A DNA stretch of 64,000 bases from Hyphomicrobiales bacterium (GTDB lineage: Bacteria > Pseudomonadota > Alphaproteobacteria > Rhizobiales > Rhizobiaceae): the NCBI GenBank assembly GCA_900473805.1, contig UCMS01000014.1:186001-250000 (forward strand), in the 5' to 3' direction. The notes beneath the pieces were generated by a model. The model saw nothing but the letters and a program-made list of their open reading frames with translations, did not search any database and was not told the origin of the DNA. Shown piece after piece: positions 18,623 through 28,802 of the stretch (its first letter is position 1; each line of letters starts with the position of its first letter). The translations under genes and the position numbers were made by a program.

Positions 18623-18796
18623 GTGCCTGCCCATATCGCATCTTGGCCCAAAAGGGAAAGGCGAAAGCGTTGGCGGGGTCACGCAACCTGATCCGACGGC
18701 GGCAACTGCGTTGCACGGCATCAACTTGCTCCGCAGCGCTCGCGTCGCTAGCCTCTAGGGACGAATTGAAAGGCGAATACAAAGGAAAACCGACCG

Positions 18797-19636
<840 letters not shown>

Positions 19637-19672
19637 GTGAGCCGGTCCAAGCGCTCGGTGAGTGCTGCTCGT

Positions 19673-20446
19673 TCAGTGCAACCCGAACAATCCGAGCAGT
19701 TCCTCTCTTTGGCGCACAAAGCGGGGATTGCTGCGGTCGCGCGGACGAGGAAGGTCGACGTCGACCAGCCTGGGCTCGGCACCTTTTTCCCGCGGAAGGA
19801 TGAGGATCCGATCCGCCAGAAAGATCGCCTCTTCGAGATCGTGGGTGACGAGCACCGTTGTCACATCCTCTTCCTTCCAGATCCGCGCCAGTTCCTGCTG
19901 CATTCCGATCTTCGTCATGGCATCGAGCGCACCGAGCGGTTCGTCGAGAAGCAGGATTTCCGGCTGGACGGCGAGCGCCCGCGCAATACCAACACGCTGG
20001 GCCATGCCTCCAGAAAGCTGTCGCGGATAGGCGGTTTCAAACCCTTTCAAACCGACCAGATCGACGTAGCGCTGCGAGATGAGGCGGGCTTCCTCGCGGG
20101 AGAGCCCCCTGGCCTCCAGACCGAAGCCGATATTGTCGATGACGGTCAGCCAGGGCAGCAGGCGCGGTTCCTGAAAGATGACAGCCCGCTCGGCTCCGAC
20201 GCCCGACACACGCCGGCCATCGATCAACACCTCTCCACCATCGGCCTGTTCGAGGCCCGCGAGGATGCGAAGGAGCGTCGTTTTGCCGGAACCGCTGGCG
20301 CCGACGATGGCGAGGCTCTCGCCTGACCGAATCGTGAGGTTCAGGTCCTTGAGGACCGGGAGCGGTTTCCCGTTGAGGGTGAAGGCCTTGGAGAGGTGAC
20401 GGATTGCCACCTCTCCTCGAATGCGGTTGGACTGAGCGAGCGCCAT
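19673..20446 (-). CDS. ssuB: Sulfonate/nitrate-type ABC transporter ATP-binding protein
   Basis: 257 residues. Walker A is GASGSGKTT, the Q-loop region FQEPRLLPWLTV is typical of the SsuB/TauB/NrtD family, the signature is LSGGMAQR, Walker B is ILLLDEPLGALDAMT, and VLVTHDLEEAIFLAD holds the switch His. It powers the importer formed with the two upstream genes. It is the last gene of a leftward four-gene unit (monooxygenase, permease, binding protein, ATPase). The substrate is probably an organosulfur compound, judged from this company; the symbol ssuB names the family, not a proven substrate. Confidence 0.85.
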   Translation of the reverse strand: MALAQSNRIRGEVAIRHLSKAFTLNGKPLPVLKDLNLTIRSGESLAIVGASGSGKTTLLRILAGLEQADGGEVLIDGRRVSGVGAERAVIFQEPRLLPWLTVIDNIGFGLEARGLSREEARLISQRYVDLVGLKGFETAYPRQLSGGMAQRVGIARALAVQPEILLLDEPLGALDAMTKIGMQQELARIWKEEDVTTVLVTHDLEEAIFLADRILILPREKGAEPRLVDVDLPRPRDRSNPRFVRQREELLGLFGLH

Positions 20447-20449
20447 GGA

Positions 20450-21427
20450 TCAGTTGCTCGCGGTATCGGAGGAATAGAGGATCTTCTCGGCCGAGAGCTG
20501 GCCTTCCTTGATCTTGCCCTCACGGACAAGGACGGCGATCCAGAACTGCAGATCACGCTCGACGGCCTTACCACCTGGGCGGACTCCGTAACCACGGAAG
20601 AACTGGGCAATGTCGGCATTTTCACCACGTTCGGCCAGGGCTTTCGCAAAGATCTTCTTGGTCTCCTCGGGATGTTCGCGGGCATAGTCCAGCGCGCGTT
20701 CGGACTGCTCGACGAAGATTTTCGCGGTCTCCGGGTGCTTCTCGATGAAGTCGCGCCGCAGCACGATGAAACCACCGGCAATCTCACCGAGGATGTCGGT
20801 GTCATCGAAAATCGCGCGCAGGCCTCCGTTCTTCTTGGCCGCACCTTCGAAGGTCGTCTGCCAGTAGCCGAAGGCCGAAACGTCGACCTGGCCCGAACGC
20901 AGGACCTGTTCGAGCTGCGGCCCGGGTACGACGATCTGGTTGGCCGCATCAGACGGCAACCCGACGGAATGCAGGGCCTCGCGGATCGTATAATCGAGGT
21001 GAGCGCCAAGCGTGTTGACGGCAATGGTCTTGCCAGCGATGTCCTTGATGTCGCGGATCGGGCTGTCTTCCAGCACGTAGAAGATCGACTGGACCTCGTT
21101 GTTGATGCCGTTCGAAGGATAGGCGGCGACGAAGTCGTTGCCACCGATAATCGAGTTCAGCACTGCAGAGGTCGCCGCACTGCCGATCTCGACGTCGCCT
21201 GAGGCCAGCGCGATCAGAGAGGCCGGGCCACCGGTGGCATAACCGACATTCTCGATGGTGATGCCCGTGCCTTCGAAGTAGCCGAGTTCCGCGGCCAGCT
21301 CATATGCCGAGAGACCGCCCTGGCTTGCAAGATAGCGGAACTTGACCTCTTCGGCGGAGAAGGCGGTGCCAGACAGCGCCAGGGACAGGGCTGCAGAGAG
21401 GAGGAGCTTGCGAGAGTGGAATGTCAT
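20450..21427 (-). CDS. ssuA: Aliphatic sulfonate-type periplasmic binding protein
   Basis: 325 residues with a Sec signal peptide cleaved after about residue 24 (GTAFSAEE). The mature part has the SsuA/TauA-type pattern: GGLSAYELAAELGYFEGTGI, GGPASLIALASGDVEIGSA and the GQVDVSAFGYW hinge region. It delivers substrate to the permease encoded upstream. The gene ends 3 bp before the ATPase start, indicating tight coupling. Sulfonate, sulfate-ester or taurine-like substrates are likely from family and context. Confidence 0.87.
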   Translation of the reverse strand: MTFHSRKLLLSAALSLALSGTAFSAEEVKFRYLASQGGLSAYELAAELGYFEGTGITIENVGYATGGPASLIALASGDVEIGSAATSAVLNSIIGGNDFVAAYPSNGINNEVQSIFYVLEDSPIRDIKDIAGKTIAVNTLGAHLDYTIREALHSVGLPSDAANQIVVPGPQLEQVLRSGQVDVSAFGYWQTTFEGAAKKNGGLRAIFDDTDILGEIAGGFIVLRRDFIEKHPETAKIFVEQSERALDYAREHPEETKKIFAKALAERGENADIAQFFRGYGVRPGGKAVERDLQFWIAVLVREGKIKEGQLSAEKILYSSDTASN

Positions 21428-21471
21428 CGGAGATTCCTTGAATGATGAAGTGACGGGATCAGTGGAATGGA

Positions 21472-22311
21472 TCAGGCCCAGCGGCAGAGACGCCGCTGCA
21501 AGTGAACGAGTGCAGCGTTCGCGGCCAGGCCAAACAGGGCGAGGAGAAGGATCGCTGCGAACATCAGCGGGATCTGGAAGTTGTATTGGGCATTCATGAC
21601 CTGGAAGCCGAGGCCCTTGTTGGCGCCGATCATTTCAGCGGCAATCAGCAGCAGGAGCGCCGTCGTGGCTGAAAGGCGCAGCCCAACGAAGATTGCTGGA
21701 ACGGAGGCCGGAAGCACGACACGACGGAAAATCTGCACGGAGCCCGCGCCATAAGTCCGGGCCATCTCGATGAGCTTCTTGTCGACCTCCTTCACGCCGC
21801 CAATGGTGGACAAGAGGATCGGGAAGAGCGTCGCCCAGAAGATCACGAAGACCTTGGAGGTTTCCCCGAGCCCAAGGAGTAGGATGAAGACGGGATAGAG
21901 CGCGAGAGCCGAGGTCTGGCGGAAAAATTGCAAGAGCGGGTCGAGCGCCTGCTCCACGGCCCTGACCTGTCCCATAAAGAGGCCAAGCGGGATGCCAAGA
22001 CCGACAGCGGCGACGAAGGCAATGCTGGACCGCTGCAGGCTGATCGCAACGTCATCGACGATCGCGCCTGTCGAGAGCGCCGCCCAAAGGGCACTGACGA
22101 TCTCGTCGAGAGGCGGGAAGACGGAGGCGTTGACCCATCCGAAGGTGGCAGATGCCTGCCAGAGAATGAGGAAAGCCACCACGAGACCGTAGCGGGCGAA
22201 GAACGGCGCAGTCGCCGCCGCCAGCTGCCTCAGCCAGGGCGTCGGGCGCACTGAACCTTGCGAGACGCCGAGACCGAAAGCGGGACCGTGTTGGATATCT
22301 TCATAGGACAT
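21472..22311 (-). CDS. ssuC: Sulfonate-type ABC transporter permease
   Basis: 279 residues from ATG 22311, which has GAGGTG in front; a GTG four codons upstream overlaps the stop of the monooxygenase gene. About six membrane helices are visible, with the EAA-type loop EMARTYGAGSVQIFRRVVLPASVPAIFVGLR. The long cytoplasmic N-terminus (40 residues) is common in this family. It forms the membrane channel of the importer with the adjacent genes. Confidence 0.88.
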   Translation of the reverse strand: MSYEDIQHGPAFGLGVSQGSVRPTPWLRQLAAATAPFFARYGLVVAFLILWQASATFGWVNASVFPPLDEIVSALWAALSTGAIVDDVAISLQRSSIAFVAAVGLGIPLGLFMGQVRAVEQALDPLLQFFRQTSALALYPVFILLLGLGETSKVFVIFWATLFPILLSTIGGVKEVDKKLIEMARTYGAGSVQIFRRVVLPASVPAIFVGLRLSATTALLLLIAAEMIGANKGLGFQVMNAQYNFQIPLMFAAILLLALFGLAANAALVHLQRRLCRWA

Positions 22312-22319
22312 GACGCACC

Positions 22320-23672
22320 TCACTCAGCAGCCTGCACGACGGAACGCCCGGTCGCGTAGCGATTGATCGGAAAGGGCAGACCCAGGTTTTCGCGCAACGT
22401 TCTGCCTTCATAGGCAGTCCGGAACAGGCCGCGACGCTGCAGTTCGGGAATGACGAGTTCAACAAAGTCATCAAGACCCGTGGGCAGCCACGGCGGGAGG
22501 ATGTTGAAGCCGTCGGCCGCTTCGTTCTCGAACCACTCTTGCAGCGTATCGGCGATCTGTACGGGCGTTCCAACGATGGTGAAGTGACCACGCGCGGAAG
22601 CGACCCATTGGTAAAGTTGTCGGATCGAGAAATTGTGTTCGTCGGCGATCTGACGGATCAGTGCCTGACGGCTTTTCATGCCCTCGGTGGGGGGCGCCGG
22701 CGGCAGCGGCCCGTCAAGATCATAACCTCTGAGGTCGAGGGTGCCGCCCGTCAGACCGTTCAGCAGGCCGATGCCGTCTTCCTCCAGGATCAGCGAGGTC
22801 AGGCGGTCATACTTCTCGCGGGCTTCTTCTGCTGTTCGTCCGACAAAGGGAGAGACGCCGGGCATAATCAACACATGATGCGGATTGCGGCCCAGACCGC
22901 GCGCACGGTCCTTGATGTCCCGATAGAATTCCTGGGCAGTCCCGATGTGCTGATGAGCGGTAAAGATCACCTCTGCGGTTGCTGCGGCCAAGCCACGACC
23001 ATCATCGGACTGGCCGGCCTGGACGATGACCGGATGCCCCTGAGGAGAGCGGGAGACATTGAGCGGTCCCTTGACCTTGAAATGCTCGCCATGGTGATCG
23101 GCGTCATGCAGTTTGGCAGGATCGAAGAAAACCCCCGTCTCCTTGTCGCGAGTGAAGGCATCGTCCTCAAAACTGTCCCAGAGCTTCTTGACGACGTCGA
23201 CGTGCTCGGCTGCGCGCTTGTAGCGATCCGCATGCGGAAGCTGCGTATCTCTGTTGAAATTCTGGGCCGTTGCATCGCCCGTCGTCGTGACGACATTCCA
23301 GCCGGCCCGACCGTCGCTGATGAGATCGAGCGAAGCGAATTTGCGGGCAGTCGTATAGGGCTCCTCATAGGTCGTCGAGGCTGTGGCTATGAAGCCGAGA
23401 TGGGTCGTAAAAGGAGCGAGCGCCGAGAACAGCGTCACCGGTTCGAAACCGGCAACACGGGCATTGCCTCCTTCACGCGCGCCGCCGAACCCGACGGCGA
23501 GACCATCTGCCAGAAAATAGGCATCGAACAGACCGCGCTCTGCCGTGAGGGCAAGCTGCTTGTGGAACTCGAGACTGACCGCACCATTGACAGGCTGGTC
23601 CGGGTGACGCCAGGAGGCGATGTGCTGCCCACCGCCGGGAAGAAATGCCCCTAGTCTGATTTTGCGTGTCAT
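22320..23672 (-). CDS. FMN-dependent monooxygenase of the NtaA/SnaA/DszA family
   Basis: 450 residues. The start ATG at 23672 follows a GAGAGAGAG ribosome site. Family landmarks are RKIRLGAFLPGGGQHIASWRH at the N-terminus, DGRAGWNVVTT, NFNRDTQLPHADRY, and HPVIVQAGQSDDGR. These luciferase-like TIM-barrel enzymes use FMNH2 supplied by a separate reductase to oxidise sulfur or amine compounds (nitrilotriacetate, dibenzothiophene sulfone, sulfonates). It heads the ABC importer operon, so the imported compound is probably its substrate. The nearest reductase gene lies 361 bp upstream on the same strand. Confidence 0.88.
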   Translation of the reverse strand: MTRKIRLGAFLPGGGQHIASWRHPDQPVNGAVSLEFHKQLALTAERGLFDAYFLADGLAVGFGGAREGGNARVAGFEPVTLFSALAPFTTHLGFIATASTTYEEPYTTARKFASLDLISDGRAGWNVVTTTGDATAQNFNRDTQLPHADRYKRAAEHVDVVKKLWDSFEDDAFTRDKETGVFFDPAKLHDADHHGEHFKVKGPLNVSRSPQGHPVIVQAGQSDDGRGLAAATAEVIFTAHQHIGTAQEFYRDIKDRARGLGRNPHHVLIMPGVSPFVGRTAEEAREKYDRLTSLILEEDGIGLLNGLTGGTLDLRGYDLDGPLPPAPPTEGMKSRQALIRQIADEHNFSIRQLYQWVASARGHFTIVGTPVQIADTLQEWFENEAADGFNILPPWLPTGLDDFVELVIPELQRRGLFRTAYEGRTLRENLGLPFPINRYATGRSVVQAAE

Positions 23673-23709
23673 GGCTCTCTCTCTGTTAAGCAGAACGGAT
23701 GACACAAAT

Positions 23710-23735
23710 CTATATTATCGACAAAATTAATATAG
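23710..23735. promoter_or_regulatory. AT-rich dyad in the promoter of the monooxygenase/ssu operon
   Basis: A perfect 8-bp inverted repeat (CTATATTA / TAATATAG) spaced by 10 bp lies 38-63 bp upstream of the monooxygenase ATG. The spacing fits a LysR-type or similar dimeric site, but no regulator gene is adjacent. The whole gap 23673-24033 (361 bp) otherwise holds no convincing gene. Confidence 0.35.
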
Positions 23736-24033
23736 AAAAGAACCTGCTGAAATTAGGGCTCTTCGGAGAACACTTTCCCAAAAGAACGTCAGATCACTTT
23801 GTGTTTTCGGGCGTCGCCGGCCTCTGGAAGATGAACCCGCTGCTGGTTGACAACATCAGGCGAGGCAGCGGCATTGTCCGACGCTCACCCCGGCTGCCGT
23901 CGACGTCTAGGGCGTTCGACCTATGATCGCGCCCGACTCAAACAAGATGAGCCAATTGGAGAGATGGATCGCCGCGATAATGGCATCGCAGCGCGCTAAC
24001 GTCGGGCACGACAAATTCGCCGACTGTTCTTGC

Positions 24034-24558
24034 TCAACCCGAAACGTGCCGATAAGTGCGTCGGTAGTAGATCAACGCATCCGCGGCTTCCCCGTCGTGC
24101 ACCGCTTCAACGGTGCAGTACAAGACGCGATGCGTCCCCATATCCGATTGGTCACTGATGCGGCACTCGAAGGAGACAAGCGCATCCCTCAACACGGGCA
24201 CGCCGGTGACCCCTTCGATCCATTCCGCAGCCGCAAAACGCTCGTCGACCGGCGTTTTGCCGCCGAAGAGGTTCGAAAGACCTTCATGGCGGGAGGCCAG
24301 AACATTGACGCACACCACGCCATTCGCTGTGACCGCGTCGAAGACCGATGCGGAACGATTGAGGCAGATCAGCAGCGTGGCCGGGCTGTCTGTGACGCTG
24401 CAGACGGCCGTCGCGGCAAAGCCTGCGCGACCGGCCGGGCCGTCTGTTGTGATGATGTTGACCGCTGCACCCATCTTGGCCATTCCATCACGGAAGATCT
24501 CGCGCGTAACCTGAGAAACAGTTTCAAGGGGGCCATTGAGGCTCGGGATGCTGTTCAT
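24034..24558 (-). CDS. Flavin reductase (RutF/HpaC-type, FMN-binding split barrel)
   Basis: 174 residues from ATG 24558 with AAAAGG upstream. Typical features are [46 protein letters not shown] read as the FMN-binding core, the NVLA segment, and the C-terminal [13 protein letters not shown] strand. It reduces FMN with NAD(P)H and hands FMNH2 to a partner monooxygenase. It is the last gene of the leftward operon that starts with the binding protein at 29903, 46 bp behind the amidase. Its likely client is the RutA-like enzyme at 32608, controlled by the same palindrome; it could also serve the NtaA-type enzyme just downstream. Confidence 0.88.
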   Translation of the reverse strand: MNSIPSLNGPLETVSQVTREIFRDGMAKMGAAVNIITTDGPAGRAGFAATAVCSVTDSPATLLICLNRSASVFDAVTANGVVCVNVLASRHEGLSNLFGGKTPVDERFAAAEWIEGVTGVPVLRDALVSFECRISDQSDMGTHRVLYCTVEAVHDGEAADALIYYRRTYRHVSG

Positions 24559-24604
24559 CTCTGTCATCCTTTTAGGCTGGGAGTTCGAGCTGTTCTCGGT
24601 GTCA

Positions 24605-26023
24605 TCACGCCGCGGAACGAGGTGTGGACAGCGAGGCGAAAGCGGGAAGGGCAAGACATCGCTCAAGGCGCCGCGCGACACTTGCCGCAAGATCTTCACG
24701 CCAGGGCCGCGCAATAACCTGGATCGCGATAGGGAGATCGGTGGCGGAAGCTGCGACAGGAAGTGTGACCACAGGAAGACCGAGGAAACTGAAGGGTCTC
24801 GTGAACGATGTCATCGCGCTGACGACCGTATTCATCCTGGCGCTTGTGCCAACATCGACCTCGCTCGACAGGGGCGGGAGAAACGGCATGACGGGTGCGA
24901 TCAGCACATCGGCACTGCCGAAGGCCACCGTCAGAAAACTCTCCAGCAGGACAGAGCGCATTTGCAGCGCGCGAAGATAGATCGGTGCGGGGATCGCCAG
25001 CGACTGGGACAGACGCATGCGGATCTGAGGGCCGTAGTCTTCAGGGCATTTCTGCATCCAGTTGAAATGTACGGTGCCGGCCTCAGCCATGGCAACAACA
25101 TTGGCCAGTTCGGCAATGTCAGGCATCTCCACAGTTGCAGCTTTCCCCAACCACTTGACCTCCTTCGCCAGTACCAAGGCGCAGGTTTCGAGTGCGGAGG
25201 TCACGACATCGTCCAGACCTTGCTCGAACATGCCCCCGAGCAGCCCGACACGCAGATGCGAGACGTCTTCGGTTAGCGGTTCGAGCTGTAGTGCTGCGAC
25301 ACAGGTGGTGTCCTCACCGTCAGGTCCTGCGATGATCTGGAGGATGCGATAGGCATCCTCGACGCTTCGGGCGAGAGGACCAACGCAGTCTTGGGAGAAA
25401 GACAGCGGCATGACGCCATGCCGGCTGACGCGGCCCTGAGTCGGCTTGATGCCGACGACGCCGCAGCAGGCGGCCGGCAGCCGGATGGAGCCGCCCGTAT
25501 CAGATCCAAGCGCGGCAAGAACCACCCCTGCGCCGACGGCCGAGCCGCTTCCGGACGACGAGCCTCCCGTGATGCGCGCCGGATCGATGGGGTTCAACGC
25601 CCTCCCATGATGATAGTTGTAGCCGGTCGGGCCCATGGCGAACTCGCTCATGTTGAGACGCCCGATCGAGATTGCGCCCGCGGTTTCCAGTCTCTGCATC
25701 ACCGTAGAAGTCTGGGTGGCACGGTGCGTGGCACGGATCTTCGAGCCGCATCCGGTCACGAAGCCAGCTCGATCATACATGTCCTTATGGGCAAGCGGCA
25801 CACCGTGGAGAACGCCAGTTGCCTCCCCACGAGCCAGAGCGTCGTCTGCCTGCCGGGCAGCGCGCAGGGTTTGCTCTTCCTCAATCTCGATGAAGGCGTT
25901 CAGTTGGTGTTGGCTTTTCCTGGCGCGGTCCAGCGCGGCCTTGGTCAGTTCCACTGCGCTGATCAGACCCGCCTTGACCGCATCGGCCGCCTCGGACAGC
26001 GAGCAAGGTTCATCGGCACTCAT
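24605..26023 (-). CDS. Amidase-signature-family amidohydrolase
   Basis: 472 residues. The catalytic triad of the family is visible: Lys in [13 protein letters not shown], the cis-Ser in the [14 protein letters not shown] loop, and the nucleophile Ser in [16 protein letters not shown]. Its N-terminal segment [20 protein letters not shown] resembles GatA/AtzF-type enzymes. It hydrolyses an amide or carbamoyl compound to acid and ammonia; the substrate is unknown. Its ATG overlaps the stop of the 67-aa gene by 4 bp. Position between ABC permease and flavin reductase genes places it in the import/oxidation operon. Confidence 0.88.
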   Translation of the reverse strand: MSADEPCSLSEAADAVKAGLISAVELTKAALDRARKSQHQLNAFIEIEEEQTLRAARQADDALARGEATGVLHGVPLAHKDMYDRAGFVTGCGSKIRATHRATQTSTVMQRLETAGAISIGRLNMSEFAMGPTGYNYHHGRALNPIDPARITGGSSSGSGSAVGAGVVLAALGSDTGGSIRLPAACCGVVGIKPTQGRVSRHGVMPLSFSQDCVGPLARSVEDAYRILQIIAGPDGEDTTCVAALQLEPLTEDVSHLRVGLLGGMFEQGLDDVVTSALETCALVLAKEVKWLGKAATVEMPDIAELANVVAMAEAGTVHFNWMQKCPEDYGPQIRMRLSQSLAIPAPIYLRALQMRSVLLESFLTVAFGSADVLIAPVMPFLPPLSSEVDVGTSARMNTVVSAMTSFTRPFSFLGLPVVTLPVAASATDLPIAIQVIARPWREDLAASVARRLERCLALPAFASLSTPRSAA

Positions 26024-26223
26024 CGGCCGACCTCCTGTCGCAGGATGCGGTCGAAAGCTGCCGGTTCTACGGAGAAGAGGGCGCCGTCTTGAGCCTCCGC
26101 GATGGCGGCAATCGCCGTGCTGTCTCGACGCATTTCCGCGACCATCGCCAAGAGCTCCGGGTCAGTTGCGGAACGCCCCCAATAAGTTTGCGCAAGCGTC
26201 TTCATGACGTCTTCGAGTGCCAT
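26020..26223 (-). CDS. Small helical protein coupled to the amidase (possible AtzG/GatC-like partner)
   Basis: 67 residues, without signal peptide or membrane helix and predicted to be mostly helical. Its ATG shares bases with the stop of the permease gene (TGATG) and its own stop overlaps the amidase ATG, so it is tightly locked into the operon. Small helical proteins encoded directly before amidases (GatC, AtzG) wrap around and stabilise them, and this fits by size and place. No sequence motif of those families was recognised, so the assignment is from context only. Confidence 0.6.
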   Translation of the reverse strand: MALEDVMKTLAQTYWGRSATDPELLAMVAEMRRDSTAIAAIAEAQDGALFSVEPAAFDRILRQEVGR

Positions 26224-27233
26224 CAGCTGAAATCCTGCGGTTGGCGGTTGCGAACGAGTTGGCTCAACGACACGGCGATAACGAGCGCGCCGCCGTAGAA
26301 CAGGTTCTGCACATAGGCATCGGCGCCAAGCATGGTGAGGCCGGTAATCCCGGTGACCAGGAAGTAGACGCTGATCACCGCGCCGAAGGCGTTGAACCGG
26401 CCGGGCGAAATGGTCGTCGCGCCTAGGAATGCTGCTGCGAAGGCCGGTAGCAGCAGATTGAGGCCGGACAGCGGATCGGCCGAGCCTGTCATGCCGGCAT
26501 AGAGCACGCCGGCAAAGGCGGAGATGAGGCCCGACAACACGAAGGAGGTGGCGCGGACGCGGTCGACATTGATCCCGTTCAGCCGGGACACTTCACGGCC
26601 GCGACCGACGAAAAGCAGCTTGCGGCCGGGGATCGTGTATTCAAGCGCGTACCAAATCACGGCTGCAAGGATCAGCGCGTAGAAGAACGCCAGGGGTATG
26701 CCGAGGAAGCGGTTGATGATCACCCATTCGACAAGGCCCATCGAAACGCCCGAGATCGTCTGGCTGTTGCTGACCCAGAGGATCAACCCGTTGACGAAGG
26801 TGCCGACGCCGAGGGTCACGATGAGAGAATGGATGCGGAAGTAGAGAACGAAGAGGGCGTTGACGGCGCCGATAATCACGCCGCTTGCCAGCGCGACGAG
26901 CACGACCGGCGCGATCGGCCAACCGAGCTTGACGTTCAGGACGGCGATCAACATGCAGCTCATGGTGAGTGTCGAGGCCCCGGAAAGATCGAAATCTCCC
27001 GATGTCAGCGGGATGATGATGGCGAGCGTCAGAACGACGAGCACAGCCTGCGAGCCGAACAGTGTCGAGAAGCTGCGCCAACGCAGGAAGGAATCCGGCA
27101 TCAGGATGCCGAAGATCACGATCAGCAAAAGCCAGGCCGCGACGAGAGCAAAGCGCTCGGCCTCCGTCTTCAACGTGAAGCGGCTGGCAGGTTTGGACAT
27201 GGGTTTGACGGTGGGCATGTCGAGCGTCGTCAT
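26223..27233 (-). CDS. Ribose-type (CUT2) ABC transporter permease
   Basis: 336 residues with about ten membrane helices. Family marks are the DLSGASTLT segment, VTLGVGTFVNGLILW, and the FLGATTISPGRFNAFGAV stretch near the C-terminus, all typical of RbsC-like permeases. Its ATG overlaps the stop of the ATPase gene (ATGA). It forms the membrane part of the importer with the two upstream genes. The family carries sugars, nucleosides, autoinducer-2 and related polar molecules; the catabolic neighbours suggest something other than a plain sugar. Confidence 0.9.
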   Translation of the reverse strand: MTTLDMPTVKPMSKPASRFTLKTEAERFALVAAWLLLIVIFGILMPDSFLRWRSFSTLFGSQAVLVVLTLAIIIPLTSGDFDLSGASTLTMSCMLIAVLNVKLGWPIAPVVLVALASGVIIGAVNALFVLYFRIHSLIVTLGVGTFVNGLILWVSNSQTISGVSMGLVEWVIINRFLGIPLAFFYALILAAVIWYALEYTIPGRKLLFVGRGREVSRLNGINVDRVRATSFVLSGLISAFAGVLYAGMTGSADPLSGLNLLLPAFAAAFLGATTISPGRFNAFGAVISVYFLVTGITGLTMLGADAYVQNLFYGGALVIAVSLSQLVRNRQPQDFS

Positions 27234-28777
27234 TCTGCAGCCTCCGCTTGATGGCCGTGGAAACAGGCTTCGGTGATGGATTTGCGGGATATCGCGGATC
27301 CCTTGAGCTCGATGACCGGGCGGCCGCGGGAGAAGACGATGATGCGGTCGCAGATCTGCTCGAGCTGTTCATTGTCGGTCGAGGCACACAGGATCGCCGT
27401 GCCGTCACCGGCAGCGCGATCGAGCGCCTTGAAGATCTGCTGGCGGGCGCCGAAATCGACGCCCTGGGTGGGTTCGTCGAGCATCAACAACTTGGGCTTG
27501 ATCTGCAGCCACTTGGCTAGCAGCACCTTTTGCTGGTTGCCGCCGGAGAGCGAGCCCAGCGGCAATTGCGGGTTCTGCGGGCGAACGTCGTAGATTTGCC
27601 CCAGGCGGCCCGCTTCCACGACCATACCGTGTCGATCCAGTCCGGCGGGACCCAGCAGTCTGTCAAGCACGGGGAGGGTGATGTTGTCTGTGACGGAAAG
27701 GCTGCCGATGCCGGCGGACCCCAGCCGATCGCCGGGCAGGAAGGCAATGCCAAGCTTCTGCGCCATCAGAGGACTGATAAGGGAAAGGTCGATCGTTTGG
27801 CCAGAGATGGTTAGCGACCCGCTGCCGCGCAAGGCGCCATAGAGGAGATAGGGCAGGGTCGCAAAGCCTGAACCAATCAGACCCGTCACGCCGAGGGTTT
27901 CGCCCTCCCGAATGGCGAAGTCGAAGCCGGGTGTCTTTCCGTCACTTAAATCTTTGACGATGACTGCGTCAGGAATACCTTCGGATGGCATCCGGCTCTT
28001 GGCGAAATGGTCGATGCGGCTGCCGACAATCGTGTCGAGGATCGATTGCCGCTCGGTGCTGCGCGTGTCGAGGATGTCGACGAGTTCGCCGTCGCGGAGC
28101 ACGGCCACGCGATCGGTGATGTCTCGGACTTCGTCAATGTCGTGCGTGACGATCACCACCGAAGCACCCGTTTTGACGATCGAGCGGATCAGAGTGAACA
28201 GCCTCTGGACGTCCTCGGCAGGCAGGAAGGGTGTAGGTTCGTCAAGGACGAGAATACCTTCTCCTCCATGCCCGGCGTCCGACGCCCGCAAGTCCTCAAA
28301 GGCCCTGATAATGGCCACGAAGGCGCGCTCGACCGGGGGAAGGCTCGCGACCGTCGCGAAGGGGTCGATGTCGAGGCCGAATTCCGCGAAGAGGGCCGAG
28401 ATTGCCTGGGCTTCCCTCTTCCAGTTCACCAGCCACGGTGTCTTCTGGCGAAGAGCCGTGACCCGCATGTTCTCGATCACGGTGAGCGAGGGCACGAGGC
28501 CCAGGTGCTGATGGACGAAGGCGACGCCGCGCTTCTTGATCTCCATTGGATCAAGCGGCAGGGGCAGGGTCTGCCCCCACAGCACGACTTCGCTTCCCTC
28601 TTCGGGCTGGTGGAAGCCGGCGAGGACCTTGATCATCGTCGACTTGCCGGAGCCGTTCTGGCCGAGCAGGCCGAAGACCTCGCCGCGGCGGATCGAAAGC
28701 GAGACGCCTTTCAGAGCGTAGTAGCTTCCGAACCGAATGCGGATATTGTTCATCCTGAGCACGGCATTCTCGGTCAT
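27230..28777 (-). CDS. Ribose-type (CUT2) ABC transporter ATP-binding protein, two ATPase domains
   Basis: 515 residues with the RbsA/MglA architecture. The first domain has Walker A GQNGSGKST and Walker B ILVLDEPTPFL. The second has the usual degenerate Walker A (GLIGSGFAT), an intact LSGGNQQKV signature and LMLDEPTQGVD. The first signature is replaced by SLPPVERAFV, which departs from the family's LSVAxxQ pattern. It hydrolyses ATP to drive import. It lies 25 bp after the binding-protein gene and overlaps the permease gene. Confidence 0.92.
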   Translation of the reverse strand: MTENAVLRMNNIRIRFGSYYALKGVSLSIRRGEVFGLLGQNGSGKSTMIKVLAGFHQPEEGSEVVLWGQTLPLPLDPMEIKKRGVAFVHQHLGLVPSLTVIENMRVTALRQKTPWLVNWKREAQAISALFAEFGLDIDPFATVASLPPVERAFVAIIRAFEDLRASDAGHGGEGILVLDEPTPFLPAEDVQRLFTLIRSIVKTGASVVIVTHDIDEVRDITDRVAVLRDGELVDILDTRSTERQSILDTIVGSRIDHFAKSRMPSEGIPDAVIVKDLSDGKTPGFDFAIREGETLGVTGLIGSGFATLPYLLYGALRGSGSLTISGQTIDLSLISPLMAQKLGIAFLPGDRLGSAGIGSLSVTDNITLPVLDRLLGPAGLDRHGMVVEAGRLGQIYDVRPQNPQLPLGSLSGGNQQKVLLAKWLQIKPKLLMLDEPTQGVDFGARQQIFKALDRAAGDGTAILCASTDNEQLEQICDRIIVFSRGRPVIELKGSAISRKSITEACFHGHQAEAAE

Positions 28778-28802
28778 TGCGCGGCTCCCGGTTCCCGTTG
28801 AT

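Noticed and set aside
23699..23926. 75-codon plus-strand frame upstream of the monooxygenase gene
   Set aside because: Overlaps the promoter and dyad, lacks a ribosome site and similarity, and its composition is that of intergenic DNA.
27230..28777. Degenerate second Walker A of the ribose-type ATPase as a sign of inactivation
   Set aside because: This degeneration is normal for RbsA/MglA-like proteins, unlike the loss seen in the SbmA-like protein.
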